Shown here piece by piece: positions 8,029 through 18,043 of a stretch of 34,888 nucleotides of DNA. The first letter of the stretch is position 1. The number at the start of each line of letters is the position of its first letter. Position numbers and translations under genes: made by a program. Under the pieces are notes generated by a model. The model saw only the letters and a list, made by a program, of their open reading frames with translations. It ran no database searches and had not been told where the DNA came from. Source of the stretch: Pedobacter frigidisoli (lineage in GTDB: Bacteria > Bacteroidota > Bacteroidia > Sphingobacteriales > Sphingobacteriaceae); NCBI RefSeq assembly GCF_004331675.1, contig NZ_SJSN01000026.1:1-34888 (forward strand). The letters are read 5' to 3'.

Positions 8029-9330
8029 CTACAAGTACTGCAACAAACTTTCTAATTTCATTCCTCTCGATCCTTTCAATAAAACCAAATTGTTTTCTAT
8101 TGGGTTTTGCTGCAGGTAATTAGCAGCTTCTGCTGGTGTTTCGAAAAATAAGGCTTTTAGCTCATCCTTAAAGACAAAGAAATATTTCCCGATAAAAATG
8201 ATTTCATCTAATCCACTTTCTGATGCCTGTTTTGCAATTAATTTGTGCTGTTCATCCGATTCTGGTCCAAGCTCAAACATATCGCCTAAAATTGCTGTCT
8301 TTTTTGCTGCTGATAAAGTTGAGATATTGTTTAACGCTGCCGACATGCTGCTCGGATTGGCATTGTAGAAATCACAGATAACGGTGTTTTTTTCGGTTTT
8401 TGTTAACTGAGAACGGTTGTTTTTAGGCTGGTAATTGGTTAAACCGTTATTAATTTCTTCAGGACTCATATCAAAGAAGTCGCCGATACAGATTGCCGCT
8501 AAGATATTTTCGAAATTATAACTTCCTGTTAAATGAGTCTTTGCAGAAGAGTAAACATCGTGATTAGTCCATTCCACTTCTATAAATGGATCGCTACTTT
8601 TTAAGCTTCCTTTTATCGTATTGCCGTTTTCTGTTCCGTAGTAAATCAATTTATTTAGTCCTGCGGCCGCACTCATTTCCAAAAGATAAGGATTATCTCT
8701 GTTGATGAAAATATAACCATGGGTTTCCTTGAGGTAGGCGTAAAGCTCAGCTTTTCCTTTTTTTACACCCTCAAATCCTCCGAAGCCATCTAAATGTGCC
8801 ATTCCAACGTTGGTGATGATGCCATGCGTAGGTTGGGCTATGGTACAAAGTAATTCGATTTCCTTTTGATGGTTGGCACCCATTTCGATGACGGCAATTT
8901 GAACATCATCACTTATGGACAAAATAGAAAGAGGCACACCAATATGATTATTGAGGTTGCCAAAAGTGGCAAAGGTGTTATAACGCTCAGCTAAAACGGC
9001 ATTCACCAATTCCTTGCTGGTAGTTTTACCATTACTGCCCGTTAAACCAACAACTGGAATACTTAATTGCTTACGATGATGACGGGCTAAATCCTGCAAA
9101 GCAGTTAAAACATCGTCAACAAATAGACATTGATTATTAAGTGCATACTTATCCTCATCAATTACTACAAAAGAGGCTCCTTTTTCTAATGCCTGAGCTG
9201 CAAAAGCGTTGGCGTTAAAATTATCGCCCTTCAAGGCAAAAAAGATGCAACCTGGCGTAATATTTCTGGTATCGGTAGATATTGATGGGTTTTTAAGGAA
9301 ATGGCTATATAATTTTTCGGTAGTAATCAT
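8029..9330 (-). CDS. murF: UDP-N-acetylmuramoyl-tripeptide--D-alanyl-D-alanine ligase
   Basis: A 433-residue cytoplasmic Mur ligase that adds D-Ala-D-Ala to UDP-MurNAc-tripeptide with ATP, the last soluble step in making the peptidoglycan pentapeptide. The N-terminal substrate domain has STDTRNITPGCIFFALKG (residues about 18-35). The ATP loop GLTGSNGKTTSKE is at 95-107, followed by the MurF motif NHIGVPLS at 128-135 and IEMGANHQKEI. The C-terminal domain ends KGSRGMKLESLLQYL, the usual MurF finish. Length is normal. The rest of the dcw cell-wall cluster is not here; the gene stands alone, divergent from a secreted peptidase gene, and its stop codon directly adjoins the tandem repeat array, so its transcript may run through the repeats because no standard terminator follows. 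Confidence 0.95.
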   Translation of the reverse strand: MITTEKLYSHFLKNPSISTDTRNITPGCIFFALKGDNFNANAFAAQALEKGASFVVIDEDKYALNNQCLFVDDVLTALQDLARHHRKQLSIPVVGLTGSNGKTTSKELVNAVLAERYNTFATFGNLNNHIGVPLSILSISDDVQIAVIEMGANHQKEIELLCTIAQPTHGIITNVGMAHLDGFGGFEGVKKGKAELYAYLKETHGYIFINRDNPYLLEMSAAAGLNKLIYYGTENGNTIKGSLKSSDPFIEVEWTNHDVYSSAKTHLTGSYNFENILAAICIGDFFDMSPEEINNGLTNYQPKNNRSQLTKTEKNTVICDFYNANPSSMSAALNNISTLSAAKKTAILGDMFELGPESDEQHKLIAKQASESGLDEIIFIGKYFFVFKDELKALFFETPAEAANYLQQNPIENNLVLLKGSRGMKLESLLQYL

Positions 9331-9381
9331 GCTTTGCGTAAAAAATCTGCTGTAAAATTAAGGTTTAGCAACAACAAAAAA

Positions 9382-9389
9382 CAAAATTA
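9382..9389 (-). promoter_or_regulatory. Possible murF -7 element
   Basis: Read on the minus strand this is TAATTTTG, a match to TAnnTTTG, about 50 bases upstream of the murF ATG in the 86-base gap shared with the divergent peptidase gene. A -33 TTG at the usual distance is not evident. Confidence 0.4.
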
Positions 9390-9416
9390 CTACATTAGAT
9401 AAAATTTAATGCCCTT

Positions 9417-11912
9417 ATGAAGAAAAGCCTAACGTTCTGCCTGCTTTTTATTAGCTCCATCCTATTTGTTAATGCACAAGTAAAATCTCCCGATGAATTT
9501 TTGGATTATGAATTGGGTGCTCATTTTACGCCACATTATAAAGTGGTTGAATATTTTCGTCAGGCAGCAACGGCTTCATCAAAAAACATAAAACTAATTG
9601 AATACGGAAAAACCAACGAGGGTAGACCGTTATTGGTCGCGGTTGTTTCATCAGCAGAGAATATAGCTAAACTAGAGCAGATTCGTGCCAATAACATCAA
9701 GCTTTCAACCGGCTCTACAAATGCAATAGATTTAACAACTCAGCCCAGCATTGTGTGGTTAAGTTATAATGTACACGGCAATGAGGCAAACTCTTCAGAA
9801 ACCTCAATGAAAATGCTTTATACGTTATCATCGGGACAAAATTCGAAAGCGAACGATTGGTTAAAAAATACGGTAGTGGTAATCGATCCTTGTTTAAATC
9901 CTGATGGAAGAGATCGTTATGTAAATTATTTCAATAGTGTGGTAGGTAAAACGCCAAACTCCGATCCAACCTCAAGAGAACATATCGAACCTTGGCCAGG
10001 TGGAAGACCGAATCATTACTATTTTGATTTAAACCGCGATTGGGCTTGGCAGACACAAATTGAAAGTCAGCAGCGGTTAGCTTTATATAACCAATGGATG
10101 CCACAGGTTCATGTCGATTTTCATGAGCAAAGTTACAATGAACCCTATTATTTTGCTCCAGCAGCAGAACCTGTTCATCAAGATATTACCCCTTGGCAAA
10201 AAAGCTTTCAAGTGGTAGTGGGTAAAAATAATGCAAAGTATTTCGATGCCGAGGGTTGGGGCTATTTTACCAAAGAACGTTTCGATTTGCTTTACCCATC
10301 TTATGGCGATACTTATCCTTTATATAATGGCTCAATAGGAATGACTTACGAGCAAGGTGGAATTAGGGCAGGATTATCTGTGGTAACCAATGATGGTGAT
10401 ACGCTTACTTTAAAGGATAGAATTGCCCATCATTTTACTACGGGGATGTCAACCGTCGAAATCGCATCAGCAAATCACAATAAGTTATTAGAAGAATACA
10501 AAAAATATTTTCAACAAGAATTAAATGGCGCTCCAGGTATTTATAAAACCTTTGTCATTAAAGCGAGCAACCCATCACGACAAAAGAAATTGTCTGAATT
10601 GCTAACCAAAAATAAAATTGAATTTACTTATGGTGGCGATAAATCGGGGAGAGGTTATGATTATGATACTCAAAAGGAAGAAAGCTTTACCGTTAACCGA
10701 AACGATTTAATTGTAAATGTTCAGCAACCAAGAGCCGTATTGGCTAATGTGCTTTTAGAGCCTCAAACATTAGTAACCGATTCTAACACCTACGATATTA
10801 CCGCTTGGGCCTTGCCTTATGTTTATGGATTAAAAGCCTATGCCAGTAAAGAAAGCTTCAAAGGAAAGTTTAGTGCGAAAGAGGATAATAAATCAGCTTC
10901 TACCAATGTTGATAAACCGCTAGCTTGGCTTTTTGCTTGGGGATCTGCAGAAGACGCACAGGTTTTAATTGCGCTTCAAAAGGAGAATTTAAAAGTCCGT
11001 CAAGCAGATCAACCTTTTACTGTTGCGGGTAAAGATTATCCTGCCGGAACATTAATTGTTTTGAGGGTGGAAAATGAAAAAGTAATAAAGGATGTTAAAA
11101 ATAAGGTAGAGAATGTTTTAACGAAGCTTGATAAACCGATTCAAGCCATTACCAGTGGTTTTGTAGAAAAAGGAAAGGATTTTGGATCAAACGTTTATCC
11201 ATTATTAAAGCAACCTAAAATTGCCATAGTATCTGGAAGCGAGGTTTCTTCGTTGGCCTTTGGCGAGGCTTGGTTTTATTTAGAACATGATTTAAACCTT
11301 TCTCCGAGTATTATTGCGGCAAAAGATATCAATAGCTTGGATATTAATAAAGTGAATACACTCATTCTTCCTGATGGAAGTTATAGTGCATTTATTGGCG
11401 AAGGATTAACCGCTTGGTTAAATAGGGGTGGAAAGCTAATCTTAATGGAAGATGCCATTGAAAGTGTGCTGGAGAAAAAAGGCTTCGACATCAAAAAGAA
11501 AGAAGCTGTTGTTAAAAAAGATGAAAAGCCAGAGCCAAGTAAGCTTCTTTTTAAGGATAAAGATAAAGATGATTACGAATTTGCCATTCCTGGTGCAATT
11601 TATAGGGTTAATTTAGATGCAACGCACCCATTTTCTTACGGTTTGGGAAAATCGTATTACACCTTAAAAACCGATCGCAAAATTTACGAACCATTTGTTA
11701 AAGGCTGGAATGTTGGTTTATTGAACGACAAAAGCTTAATGGCTGGAGTAGTTGGTAAAAAAGTTCGCGAAGAATTAAAGACTGGTTTATTAATTGGAGT
11801 TCAAGATTTTGGACGTGGACAAGTTGTTTACTTAGCAAACGACCCACTCTTTAGGAATTTTTGGGAGGGCGGTAAAACGCTTTTCGGGAATATTGTATTT
11901 TGTAGCTATTAG
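9417..11912 (+). CDS. Secreted M14-family zinc carboxypeptidase-like protein
   Basis: An 831-residue exported protein. Residues 1-20 are a signal peptide (ending VNA before Gln). Residues about 35-360 form an M14 metallopeptidase domain: zinc ligands His120 and Glu123 in VHGNEANSSE, the substrate-binding NRDW (206-209), the third zinc ligand His236 in HVDFHE, and the catalytic Glu312 in TYEQGG. All key residues are present, so activity is likely. The remaining ~470 residues, including a Lys/Glu/Asp-rich linker near 695-725, look like a large accessory region, possibly with a glutamine-amidotransferase-like fold (LILPDGSYSAFIGEGLTAWL), but this is uncertain. M14 enzymes trim C-terminal residues of proteins or cell-wall peptides; the substrate here is unknown. 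It is transcribed away from murF. Confidence 0.88.
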   Translation: MKKSLTFCLLFISSILFVNAQVKSPDEFLDYELGAHFTPHYKVVEYFRQAATASSKNIKLIEYGKTNEGRPLLVAVVSSAENIAKLEQIRANNIKLSTGSTNAIDLTTQPSIVWLSYNVHGNEANSSETSMKMLYTLSSGQNSKANDWLKNTVVVIDPCLNPDGRDRYVNYFNSVVGKTPNSDPTSREHIEPWPGGRPNHYYFDLNRDWAWQTQIESQQRLALYNQWMPQVHVDFHEQSYNEPYYFAPAAEPVHQDITPWQKSFQVVVGKNNAKYFDAEGWGYFTKERFDLLYPSYGDTYPLYNGSIGMTYEQGGIRAGLSVVTNDGDTLTLKDRIAHHFTTGMSTVEIASANHNKLLEEYKKYFQQELNGAPGIYKTFVIKASNPSRQKKLSELLTKNKIEFTYGGDKSGRGYDYDTQKEESFTVNRNDLIVNVQQPRAVLANVLLEPQTLVTDSNTYDITAWALPYVYGLKAYASKESFKGKFSAKEDNKSASTNVDKPLAWLFAWGSAEDAQVLIALQKENLKVRQADQPFTVAGKDYPAGTLIVLRVENEKVIKDVKNKVENVLTKLDKPIQAITSGFVEKGKDFGSNVYPLLKQPKIAIVSGSEVSSLAFGEAWFYLEHDLNLSPSIIAAKDINSLDINKVNTLILPDGSYSAFIGEGLTAWLNRGGKLILMEDAIESVLEKKGFDIKKKEAVVKKDEKPEPSKLLFKDKDKDDYEFAIPGAIYRVNLDATHPFSYGLGKSYYTLKTDRKIYEPFVKGWNVGLLNDKSLMAGVVGKKVREELKTGLLIGVQDFGRGQVVYLANDPLFRNFWEGGKTLFGNIVFCSY

Positions 11913-12132
11913 ATCATAACTAAAATTCAATTATTTAAATTTCGCTAAAATTATTCTGAGGTAGGATGATTGGAATTTAACCTCCCTAATTTCACATAAT
12001 TATTGCTTTTAATTTTTTGTTTAATCCATTAGCGCAAAAAATCATATACAATCTCATCTATAATCAAAAGAATTAGGAATAAAAGTAATTTAAACTGTCA
12101 TATTTTGATTTATTTGTTAAAATATGTTAAAA

Positions 12133-12140
12133 TAAATTTG
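12133..12140 (+). promoter_or_regulatory. Possible -7 element for susC unit 1
   Basis: TAAATTTG matches TAnnTTTG and lies 67 bases upstream of the ATG. TTTG at 12113-12116 is 16 bases before it, a little close for a -33 element. The rest of the 295-base gap 11913-12207 is AT-rich and shows no gene or terminator that I can support. Confidence 0.45.
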
Positions 12141-12207
12141 GTGATATACTCAACTAACTATATTTTAGCACATTATTAATAATCATTAACTAACCTATTT
12201 TCAAATT

Positions 12208-15200
12208 ATGAAAAAACTTCTACAAAGTTTGTTCATATTCTTGTGCCTTGCTACGGCTGGATATGCGCAAGATCGAACAATTACTGGTACAGTTACCGCA
12301 CAAGAGGATAATCTTCCTCTCCCAGGGGTAAGTGTTAAAATCAAAGGTACCCAAACGGGTACAGTCACTTCTGCAAGTGGTAAATTTACCATCACCGCCG
12401 CAACGGGTTCAACACTAGTCTTTACTTATATCGGATATAAGGTTAAAGAAGCTACAGTAGGATCTTCAAGTGTTATTAATGCTTCACTTGAAAACGATGC
12501 TAACCAATTAACGGAGGTTGTAGTTACTGGTGCTTACGGAACAAAGCAAACTGCTCGTTCTCAAGTAACTAACACACAATCGTTATCTGGCGAGAAATTG
12601 AACACTGTTCGTTCTACAAACATTAACAATGCGCTTGCTGGTAAGGTTGCCGGTATTCAGGTAAGAAGTCAATCTGCGGCTGCATTAGGTAGAAATACCG
12701 CAGTTAGATTACGTGGTGCTGGTGGTTTCGGTACAGGAAGTGGAGCGCTTTATGTAGTAGATGGAACAATTCTTCCAAATGCAGATGATGTCAATCTTGA
12801 TGATATCGAAGATGTATCCGTTTTACAGGGTCCAGCTGCGGCAGCCTTATTGGGTTCTCAAGCTGCAAGTGGTGCAATCTTGATTACCACTAAGAAAGGA
12901 AAATCTACTACAGGTTCTGGAATCACATTAAACTTAGGTGCTATTTTTGAAGATGCATACATTCTTCCTAATTATCAGAATTCTTATGCAGGTGGTAATA
13001 CTGCAGACATGACAAGATATACTTGGAAGTCTACAGATCCTGTTGCTTGGAAAGCTTTAGATGGAAAATATTATCCAAATTATAGTGATGACTCGAGTTG
13101 GGGTCCGCGTATGGTTGGGCAAGAATATATTCCATGGTATGCTTGGTACCCAGGAACAGATTACTCTTATAAAACAGCTTCATTAACACCTAATCCTGAT
13201 AACGCTAGAGATTTTTTCCAAACAGGTGTTACCTTTAACAATTCAGTATCATATACTGCAAGTGGAGATAAGTATAATGCTAAAATGACTTATGGAAATC
13301 AAAACACACAAGGTTTAATTCCAAATTCAAGTCTAGTAAAAAATACTTTTAATTTCAACTCTTCTTATGATTTGAATAAACACTTCACTGTTTCTGCTAA
13401 TATCAATTACGTTAAAACGATATTAAATGGTGAAATTAATGATGGTTATAGCAATTTAACTACAGGATCTTTCAGTCAATGGTTTCACAGAGATATTGAC
13501 ATGAATATTATGAAAGAATTGAGAGGTTTAACCGTACCAGGCTTACCAGGTGAAACAATTTATGCAAGTTGGAACCACTCAGATCCTACATCTTACGATC
13601 CATCCAATCCTAAAGCTTTCTATGGTGGTAACTATTGGTACAATCCTTATTCTTATACGGATTTGATATCACAGAAAAACCAAAGAGATCGTTTGTATGG
13701 CAATGTTGCCTTTACCTACAAAGTAAACAGCGACTTAAAGTTCACGGCTACTTATCGTAAACAGCAAAATACAACCTTTACAGAAAATAAAGCAAGAACA
13801 GAATTAGAGACTAGTGGTAACCAAACTGGCTTTAAAGGTTCTTATTTCAGTGCCAATACTTACTCAAACAGAGAAAATTACGAGGTTTTAGGTATGTATA
13901 CCAAAAAAATTAAGGATTTTACAATTGATGCTACGGCAGGTACGGATATTTTCAAAGGAGAATCGAACTATAACCAAGCTGGAACAAATAATGGTTTGTC
14001 TATCCCTAACTTATTTACGGTAAATAACTCGGTAGATGCTCCATCTGTTGCAAATTACAGACAAATCGAAAAATATAGAGCGTTATTAGCTCGTGCTACT
14101 GTTGGCTATAAAGACATGGTATTTTTGGATGGATCAATTCGTAACGATTGGTTTTCAACACTACCTAGCGATCACAGTGGAGTATTATCTAAATCGATAG
14201 GTGCTTCATTCGTGTTCACAGAATTATTACCTAAGGAGGCATTTGGTTTCTTATCTGAGGGAAAAATTAGAGCATCATATGGTGAAATTCCTCAAGCATT
14301 AGGAACAACAAACGATTCTTTCGGAGCTTATCGCTACCCAGGATTTGCTTATGGTGTTAATGCACTGAAATTTAACGGAAACTTATTACAAAATACTCCT
14401 GATGCCTTAGTGGATCCAGATATTAGAGGGGCAGTTGCTCAAAGTTCTGAGGTTGGTTTGGATTTAAAACTCTTTAAGAGAAAAATTAGCATTTCTGCTA
14501 CCTATTGGGATAAAACAGAAACCAACTATCCAAGATCAGTTGGCGTAAATGCGGCCAGCGGTTTCAGTTCAATCTTAACAAACGTTGGTAAAATTACAAG
14601 TAACGGTTTAGAGTTTCAATTAACCGCATCTCCGGTTACTTTACCAAACTTTAGCTGGACACTTTCTGCAACTTATGCTAATTTATTAAGTAATAAAGTA
14701 GTAGAGGTGAGTGATAAATATAAAGTTACCAGAATTAGCGTTGAAAGTGTATGGGGTACTACTATGCCAATCATGATTCACGAAGCTGGTTACGAATGGG
14801 GTCAAATTTGGGGTAACGGTAAAAAACGTAATGCTGATGGTGTTCCTTTATTAGATGGTAACGGTCATTTTGTGAATGATCCTAATGTATATTTTGGAAG
14901 TGTATTACCAAAACATACAGGTGGTTTGCAAAACTCTTTTACGCTTTTCAAAATGATTGATATTAATGCAAATATCGATTATCAAGTTGGTGGTAAATTC
15001 GTTTCGTTGTCTAATCAATGGGGTGCTTACAGTGGTGTAACTGAGCGTACAGCTGGAATTAACGATAAAGGAAATCCTGTTCGTGATAAAGTTGCAGATG
15101 GTGGTGGTGTTCGTGTTGATGGTGTAGATCAAACTACAGGTCAAGCTAAAACTTACTACTTAGAAGCTCAGGATTATTATCAAGGTTTATATAACTCGAA

Positions 15201-15459
15201 AACTTTTGATGATTATATCTACGATTTAACATTTATTAAATTAAGAGAGGTTTCTATCGGTTACCGTATTCCAGTACAAAAATTGGGTATAGCTAAATTT
15301 GTACAAAACGCTACGTTCTCTGTAGTTGCCAGAAATCCTGTTTTAATTTATGCCAAAACTAAAGATTTCGATCCATCAGAAATTTCTGCTACAAGTGGTG
15401 AAACCTCTCAATTGCCAGGAACTAGAGGATTTGGATTCAATTTGAGAATTGGTTTTTAA
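12208..15459 (+). CDS. SusC/RagA-family TonB-linked outer-membrane protein, unit 1
   Basis: A 1083-residue SusC-type transporter, the barrel half of a SusC/SusD complex that imports oligomers across the outer membrane using TonB. Signal peptide 1-20 (MKKLLQSLF, ending GYA before Gln); carboxypeptidase-regulatory-like domain about 22-105 (LPLPGVSVKIKG); QLTEVVVTGAYG at 100-111 in the TonB-box region; plug about 112-235; barrel to the final Phe. It differs from the two other copies in the plug: where they have KDAxSSAxYGSRxANGVVxIT, this one has LQGPAAAALLGSQAASGAIL. With its SusD_2-type partner this marks a separate subclass. susD follows after 29 bases. The substrate cannot be named; no degradative enzyme is encoded beside it. 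Confidence 0.93.
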   Translation: MKKLLQSLFIFLCLATAGYAQDRTITGTVTAQEDNLPLPGVSVKIKGTQTGTVTSASGKFTITAATGSTLVFTYIGYKVKEATVGSSSVINASLENDANQLTEVVVTGAYGTKQTARSQVTNTQSLSGEKLNTVRSTNINNALAGKVAGIQVRSQSAAALGRNTAVRLRGAGGFGTGSGALYVVDGTILPNADDVNLDDIEDVSVLQGPAAAALLGSQAASGAILITTKKGKSTTGSGITLNLGAIFEDAYILPNYQNSYAGGNTADMTRYTWKSTDPVAWKALDGKYYPNYSDDSSWGPRMVGQEYIPWYAWYPGTDYSYKTASLTPNPDNARDFFQTGVTFNNSVSYTASGDKYNAKMTYGNQNTQGLIPNSSLVKNTFNFNSSYDLNKHFTVSANINYVKTILNGEINDGYSNLTTGSFSQWFHRDIDMNIMKELRGLTVPGLPGETIYASWNHSDPTSYDPSNPKAFYGGNYWYNPYSYTDLISQKNQRDRLYGNVAFTYKVNSDLKFTATYRKQQNTTFTENKARTELETSGNQTGFKGSYFSANTYSNRENYEVLGMYTKKIKDFTIDATAGTDIFKGESNYNQAGTNNGLSIPNLFTVNNSVDAPSVANYRQIEKYRALLARATVGYKDMVFLDGSIRNDWFSTLPSDHSGVLSKSIGASFVFTELLPKEAFGFLSEGKIRASYGEIPQALGTTNDSFGAYRYPGFAYGVNALKFNGNLLQNTPDALVDPDIRGAVAQSSEVGLDLKLFKRKISISATYWDKTETNYPRSVGVNAASGFSSILTNVGKITSNGLEFQLTASPVTLPNFSWTLSATYANLLSNKVVEVSDKYKVTRISVESVWGTTMPIMIHEAGYEWGQIWGNGKKRNADGVPLLDGNGHFVNDPNVYFGSVLPKHTGGLQNSFTLFKMIDINANIDYQVGGKFVSLSNQWGAYSGVTERTAGINDKGNPVRDKVADGGGVRVDGVDQTTGQAKTYYLEAQDYYQGLYNSKTFDDYIYDLTFIKLREVSIGYRIPVQKLGIAKFVQNATFSVVARNPVLIYAKTKDFDPSEISATSGETSQLPGTRGFGFNLRIGF

Positions 15460-15488
15460 TAGGGTAGATTAATTTTTAAAGAAAAGAT

Positions 15489-16925
15489 ATGAAAAAGATA
15501 TTTATATACACATTAGCCGGCTTATTCTTAATGGCTTCGGCAGGATGTAAAAAACTAGAGGATTTTGGGGCTACAAACCTTGATCCAAATAGTACAACCC
15601 AATCAAATCCACCTGCGTTATTAACAAATGCATTGTCAGGATTAGCGAGTTATGCTTATCAAACAAGACCAGGTTTTTACGGACAGTATTTTTCAGAGAC
15701 ACAATATCCTGATGCCTCAAATTATACCTTAGTTCAAGAGAGCTTTACAGGCGCTTACAGCGGTGCGCTTTACGATTTGCAAAATGTTCAGTTGTTAGAA
15801 TCAACAAACAACATGAAACAAGTTGCTAAAATTGTACAACAATATATATTTTGGACGATTACTGATCGTTGGGGTGATGTTCCTTACAGCCAAGCCTTAA
15901 AAGGAATTGAGTTTAATGCACCTGCTTACGATACGCAAGAAGCCATTTACAAAGGAATGATTTCTACACTGACAAGTTCAGTTGCAGCAATGGATGGATC
16001 AGCAATCCCAGGCGACATTGTATTCAATGGTGATGTGGCATCTTGGAAAAGATTTGCTAATTCTCTAAGAATGTTAATGGCATTGCAATTATCAAAAAGA
16101 TACCCTAGTGCTACGGATTATTCTGCGACACAATTTAAAGCAGCCTTAGCTGATGCTGGTGGTTACATAACCACAAATGCTCAAAATGTTAAGATCGTTT
16201 ATAATGTAAATTACAAAAACCCATTATTTAACGAATATAACGGTCGTAAAGATTTGGCTGAAAGTAAAACCATGACAGACTTAATGGTAGGTACATTAGG
16301 TAATGATCCAAGACAAGCTGCTTATGGTGGTGCTTCAGAAGTACTGGGTAGTACAACCTCATCAAGTATCGGCGTACCTTATGGTGTTACTAGAGCTGTA
16401 GCAACAGCATTTACTGATGCCAATACAACATGGGCACGTGTTTTAAGAGGAGATTTGAGAACAGAAAGCAGCCCTTATGTGATTTTATCTGCTGCTGAAG
16501 TAACCTTAGCTCGTGCTGAGGCTGCCAATATGAATTGGACTTCAGAATCTCAAGTAGCACTTTACACTGCCGGAATTGGCTTATCTTTTGAGCAATGGGG
16601 TGTTGGAACGCCTTCAGCTGGATACTTAGCAAATAGTAATGTAGCAATAAGCGCTACGCCATCTGCTGCCAATTTAAAAAATATTGCTATTCAGGAATAC
16701 GTTGCAAGTTATCCAAATGGCTTAAGGGCTTGGAATATTTTCCGTAGAACAGGATTTCCTGCACTAGTTCCAGCTTCAGCGGCAAGTAATTCTACTAAGC
16801 AAATCCCTAGAAGATATGTTTATGCGCCATCCGAGTTGGCAACAAATTTAGAGAGCGTTACTGCTGCAATCGCTAGATTGACGGGTGGAAATACTCAGGA
16901 TGCTAGAATTTGGTGGGATTTATAA
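15489..16925 (+). CDS. SusD_2-type surface lipoprotein, unit 1
   Basis: A 478-residue lipoprotein with lipobox ASAGC (Cys20) after a short hydrophobic helix. It acts as the substrate-binding lid over its SusC channel on the cell surface. Features such as RPGFYGQYFSE, QYIFWTITDRWGDVPYSQAL, the helix-rich middle and the ending DARIWWDL fit the SusD-like family 2 (SusD_2) rather than the classical SusD/RagB of units 2 and 3. SYPNGLRAWNIFRRTGFPAL near residues 410-430 is the family's C-terminal block. It lies 29 bases after susC and 33 bases before a DUF1735-type lipoprotein gene, so the three are probably one operon. Its first bases, including the ribosome-binding region, share 19 identical bases with susD of unit 2. 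Confidence 0.9.
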   Translation: MKKIFIYTLAGLFLMASAGCKKLEDFGATNLDPNSTTQSNPPALLTNALSGLASYAYQTRPGFYGQYFSETQYPDASNYTLVQESFTGAYSGALYDLQNVQLLESTNNMKQVAKIVQQYIFWTITDRWGDVPYSQALKGIEFNAPAYDTQEAIYKGMISTLTSSVAAMDGSAIPGDIVFNGDVASWKRFANSLRMLMALQLSKRYPSATDYSATQFKAALADAGGYITTNAQNVKIVYNVNYKNPLFNEYNGRKDLAESKTMTDLMVGTLGNDPRQAAYGGASEVLGSTTSSSIGVPYGVTRAVATAFTDANTTWARVLRGDLRTESSPYVILSAAEVTLARAEAANMNWTSESQVALYTAGIGLSFEQWGVGTPSAGYLANSNVAISATPSAANLKNIAIQEYVASYPNGLRAWNIFRRTGFPALVPASAASNSTKQIPRRYVYAPSELATNLESVTAAIARLTGGNTQDARIWWDL

Positions 16926-16958
16926 TATTTAAGATAAATTAATTTTAAAAATAAAATT

Positions 16959-17978
16959 ATGAAACAAAGATTTTTAAAATACTTTTCCTTAGGAATTGTA
17001 TTAACTACTGTTCTGATTTCTTCTTGTACGAAAGACGACTTTGTGTCTGATGACACGATCTTAGATGATAAAGGAACGACATATTTTAAAGTTCTGGAGG
17101 GAAGCGAAGTAAAATTATTCTTTAGCCCATTTACAGATGTAAAACAGGTTCCAATGTTTAGCATTAGAAAGGAAAATCCAAGCAATCAGAGTTTACAAAC
17201 TCCAGCTTCGATTAAAATAGAGCAAAATGCTGGAATTATAACAAAATATAATGCAGATCATTCTGAAACTTTTGAAGAGTTACCATCATCATTTTATGCC
17301 TTTACAGGAGATGCAGGATACGTAAAAACCTCAAATGGTTATACTGTAAACTTTGCAGCTGGTGTTTTTTCTCAAAACTTTAAGCTTAACATTGATGGAA
17401 GTAAGTGGATTGATCTAAGTAAAAAATACGCTCTTGCTTTCCGTGTAACCGATTGGGGTGGAATTAAAAAAACTGCTGCAACGAGTGATACAATCGTAGT
17501 GTTATTAAGCATCAAGAATAAATGGGATGGTGTTTATGCCGTAACAGGCTCTATGGTCGATGTGTTAGGTCCAGCCAATTCGCATGTTAACAATGGTTTA
17601 GGTGCAGATGCTCCTATGCAATATGAACTGCGTACCATTTCACCTACTAAATGTGCAGCATATGATAACTATGTAATAGGCGGCGTTTGGTGTCCTTTCT
17701 ACACGGGTACGGGCCTTAGTTATTATGGTACATTCGGTCTGGTATTTGAGTTTGACCCGGTAACGGACAAGGTTGTGAGTGTGACTAACTATTATGGAAC
17801 TGTTGCCAATACGAGAGCGGGTAGACTTGATCCAAGCGGTAGCAAGAACTCTTACGACGCAAGCACTAAAACGCTAACAGTTAAGTATAATATGCTTCAG
17901 CCAAGCTTAGTTCCGGTAGCACCAAATGTTAGGGTTACTTGGGATGAGGTGTGGAAATACATAGCATCTAGAGAATAA
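16959..17978 (+). CDS. DUF1735-type surface lipoprotein in the SusE position
   Basis: A 339-residue lipoprotein, with Cys23 in LISSC. The N-terminal half (YFKVLEGSEVKLFFSPFTDV, then NFAAGVFSQNFKLNI and KYALAFRVTD) fits the DUF1735 beta-sandwich found beside many SusC/D pairs. The C-terminal part starts at KNKWDGVYAVTG and ends NVRVTWDEVWKYIASR, the usual finish of these two-domain lipoproteins. By position it should be an additional surface glycan- or peptide-binding protein, like SusE/SusF, though direct binding data for this family are limited. It is the last gene of the unit 1 operon, and an 11-bp stem hairpin follows 13 bases after the stop. In other genomes DUF1735 proteins often accompany GH18-type enzymes; none is here. 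Confidence 0.82.
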   Translation: MKQRFLKYFSLGIVLTTVLISSCTKDDFVSDDTILDDKGTTYFKVLEGSEVKLFFSPFTDVKQVPMFSIRKENPSNQSLQTPASIKIEQNAGIITKYNADHSETFEELPSSFYAFTGDAGYVKTSNGYTVNFAAGVFSQNFKLNIDGSKWIDLSKKYALAFRVTDWGGIKKTAATSDTIVVLLSIKNKWDGVYAVTGSMVDVLGPANSHVNNGLGADAPMQYELRTISPTKCAAYDNYVIGGVWCPFYTGTGLSYYGTFGLVFEFDPVTDKVVSVTNYYGTVANTRAGRLDPSGSKNSYDASTKTLTVKYNMLQPSLVPVAPNVRVTWDEVWKYIASRE

Positions 17979-17991
17979 TCATATAAAAATA

Positions 17992-18017
17992 ATAAAGCCC
18001 GCCAATGCGGGCTTTAT
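17992..18017 (+). terminator. Hairpin terminator after uptake unit 1
   Basis: ATAAAGCCCGC (17992-18002) pairs perfectly over 11 bp with GCGGGCTTTAT (18007-18017), loop CAAT. Only a weak T run (CATTTT) follows, so some read-through into the next gene is possible. The stem is symmetric and could also act on the other strand. Confidence 0.75.
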
Positions 18018-18043
18018 CATTTTAAAAACTTTATTTTTATAAT

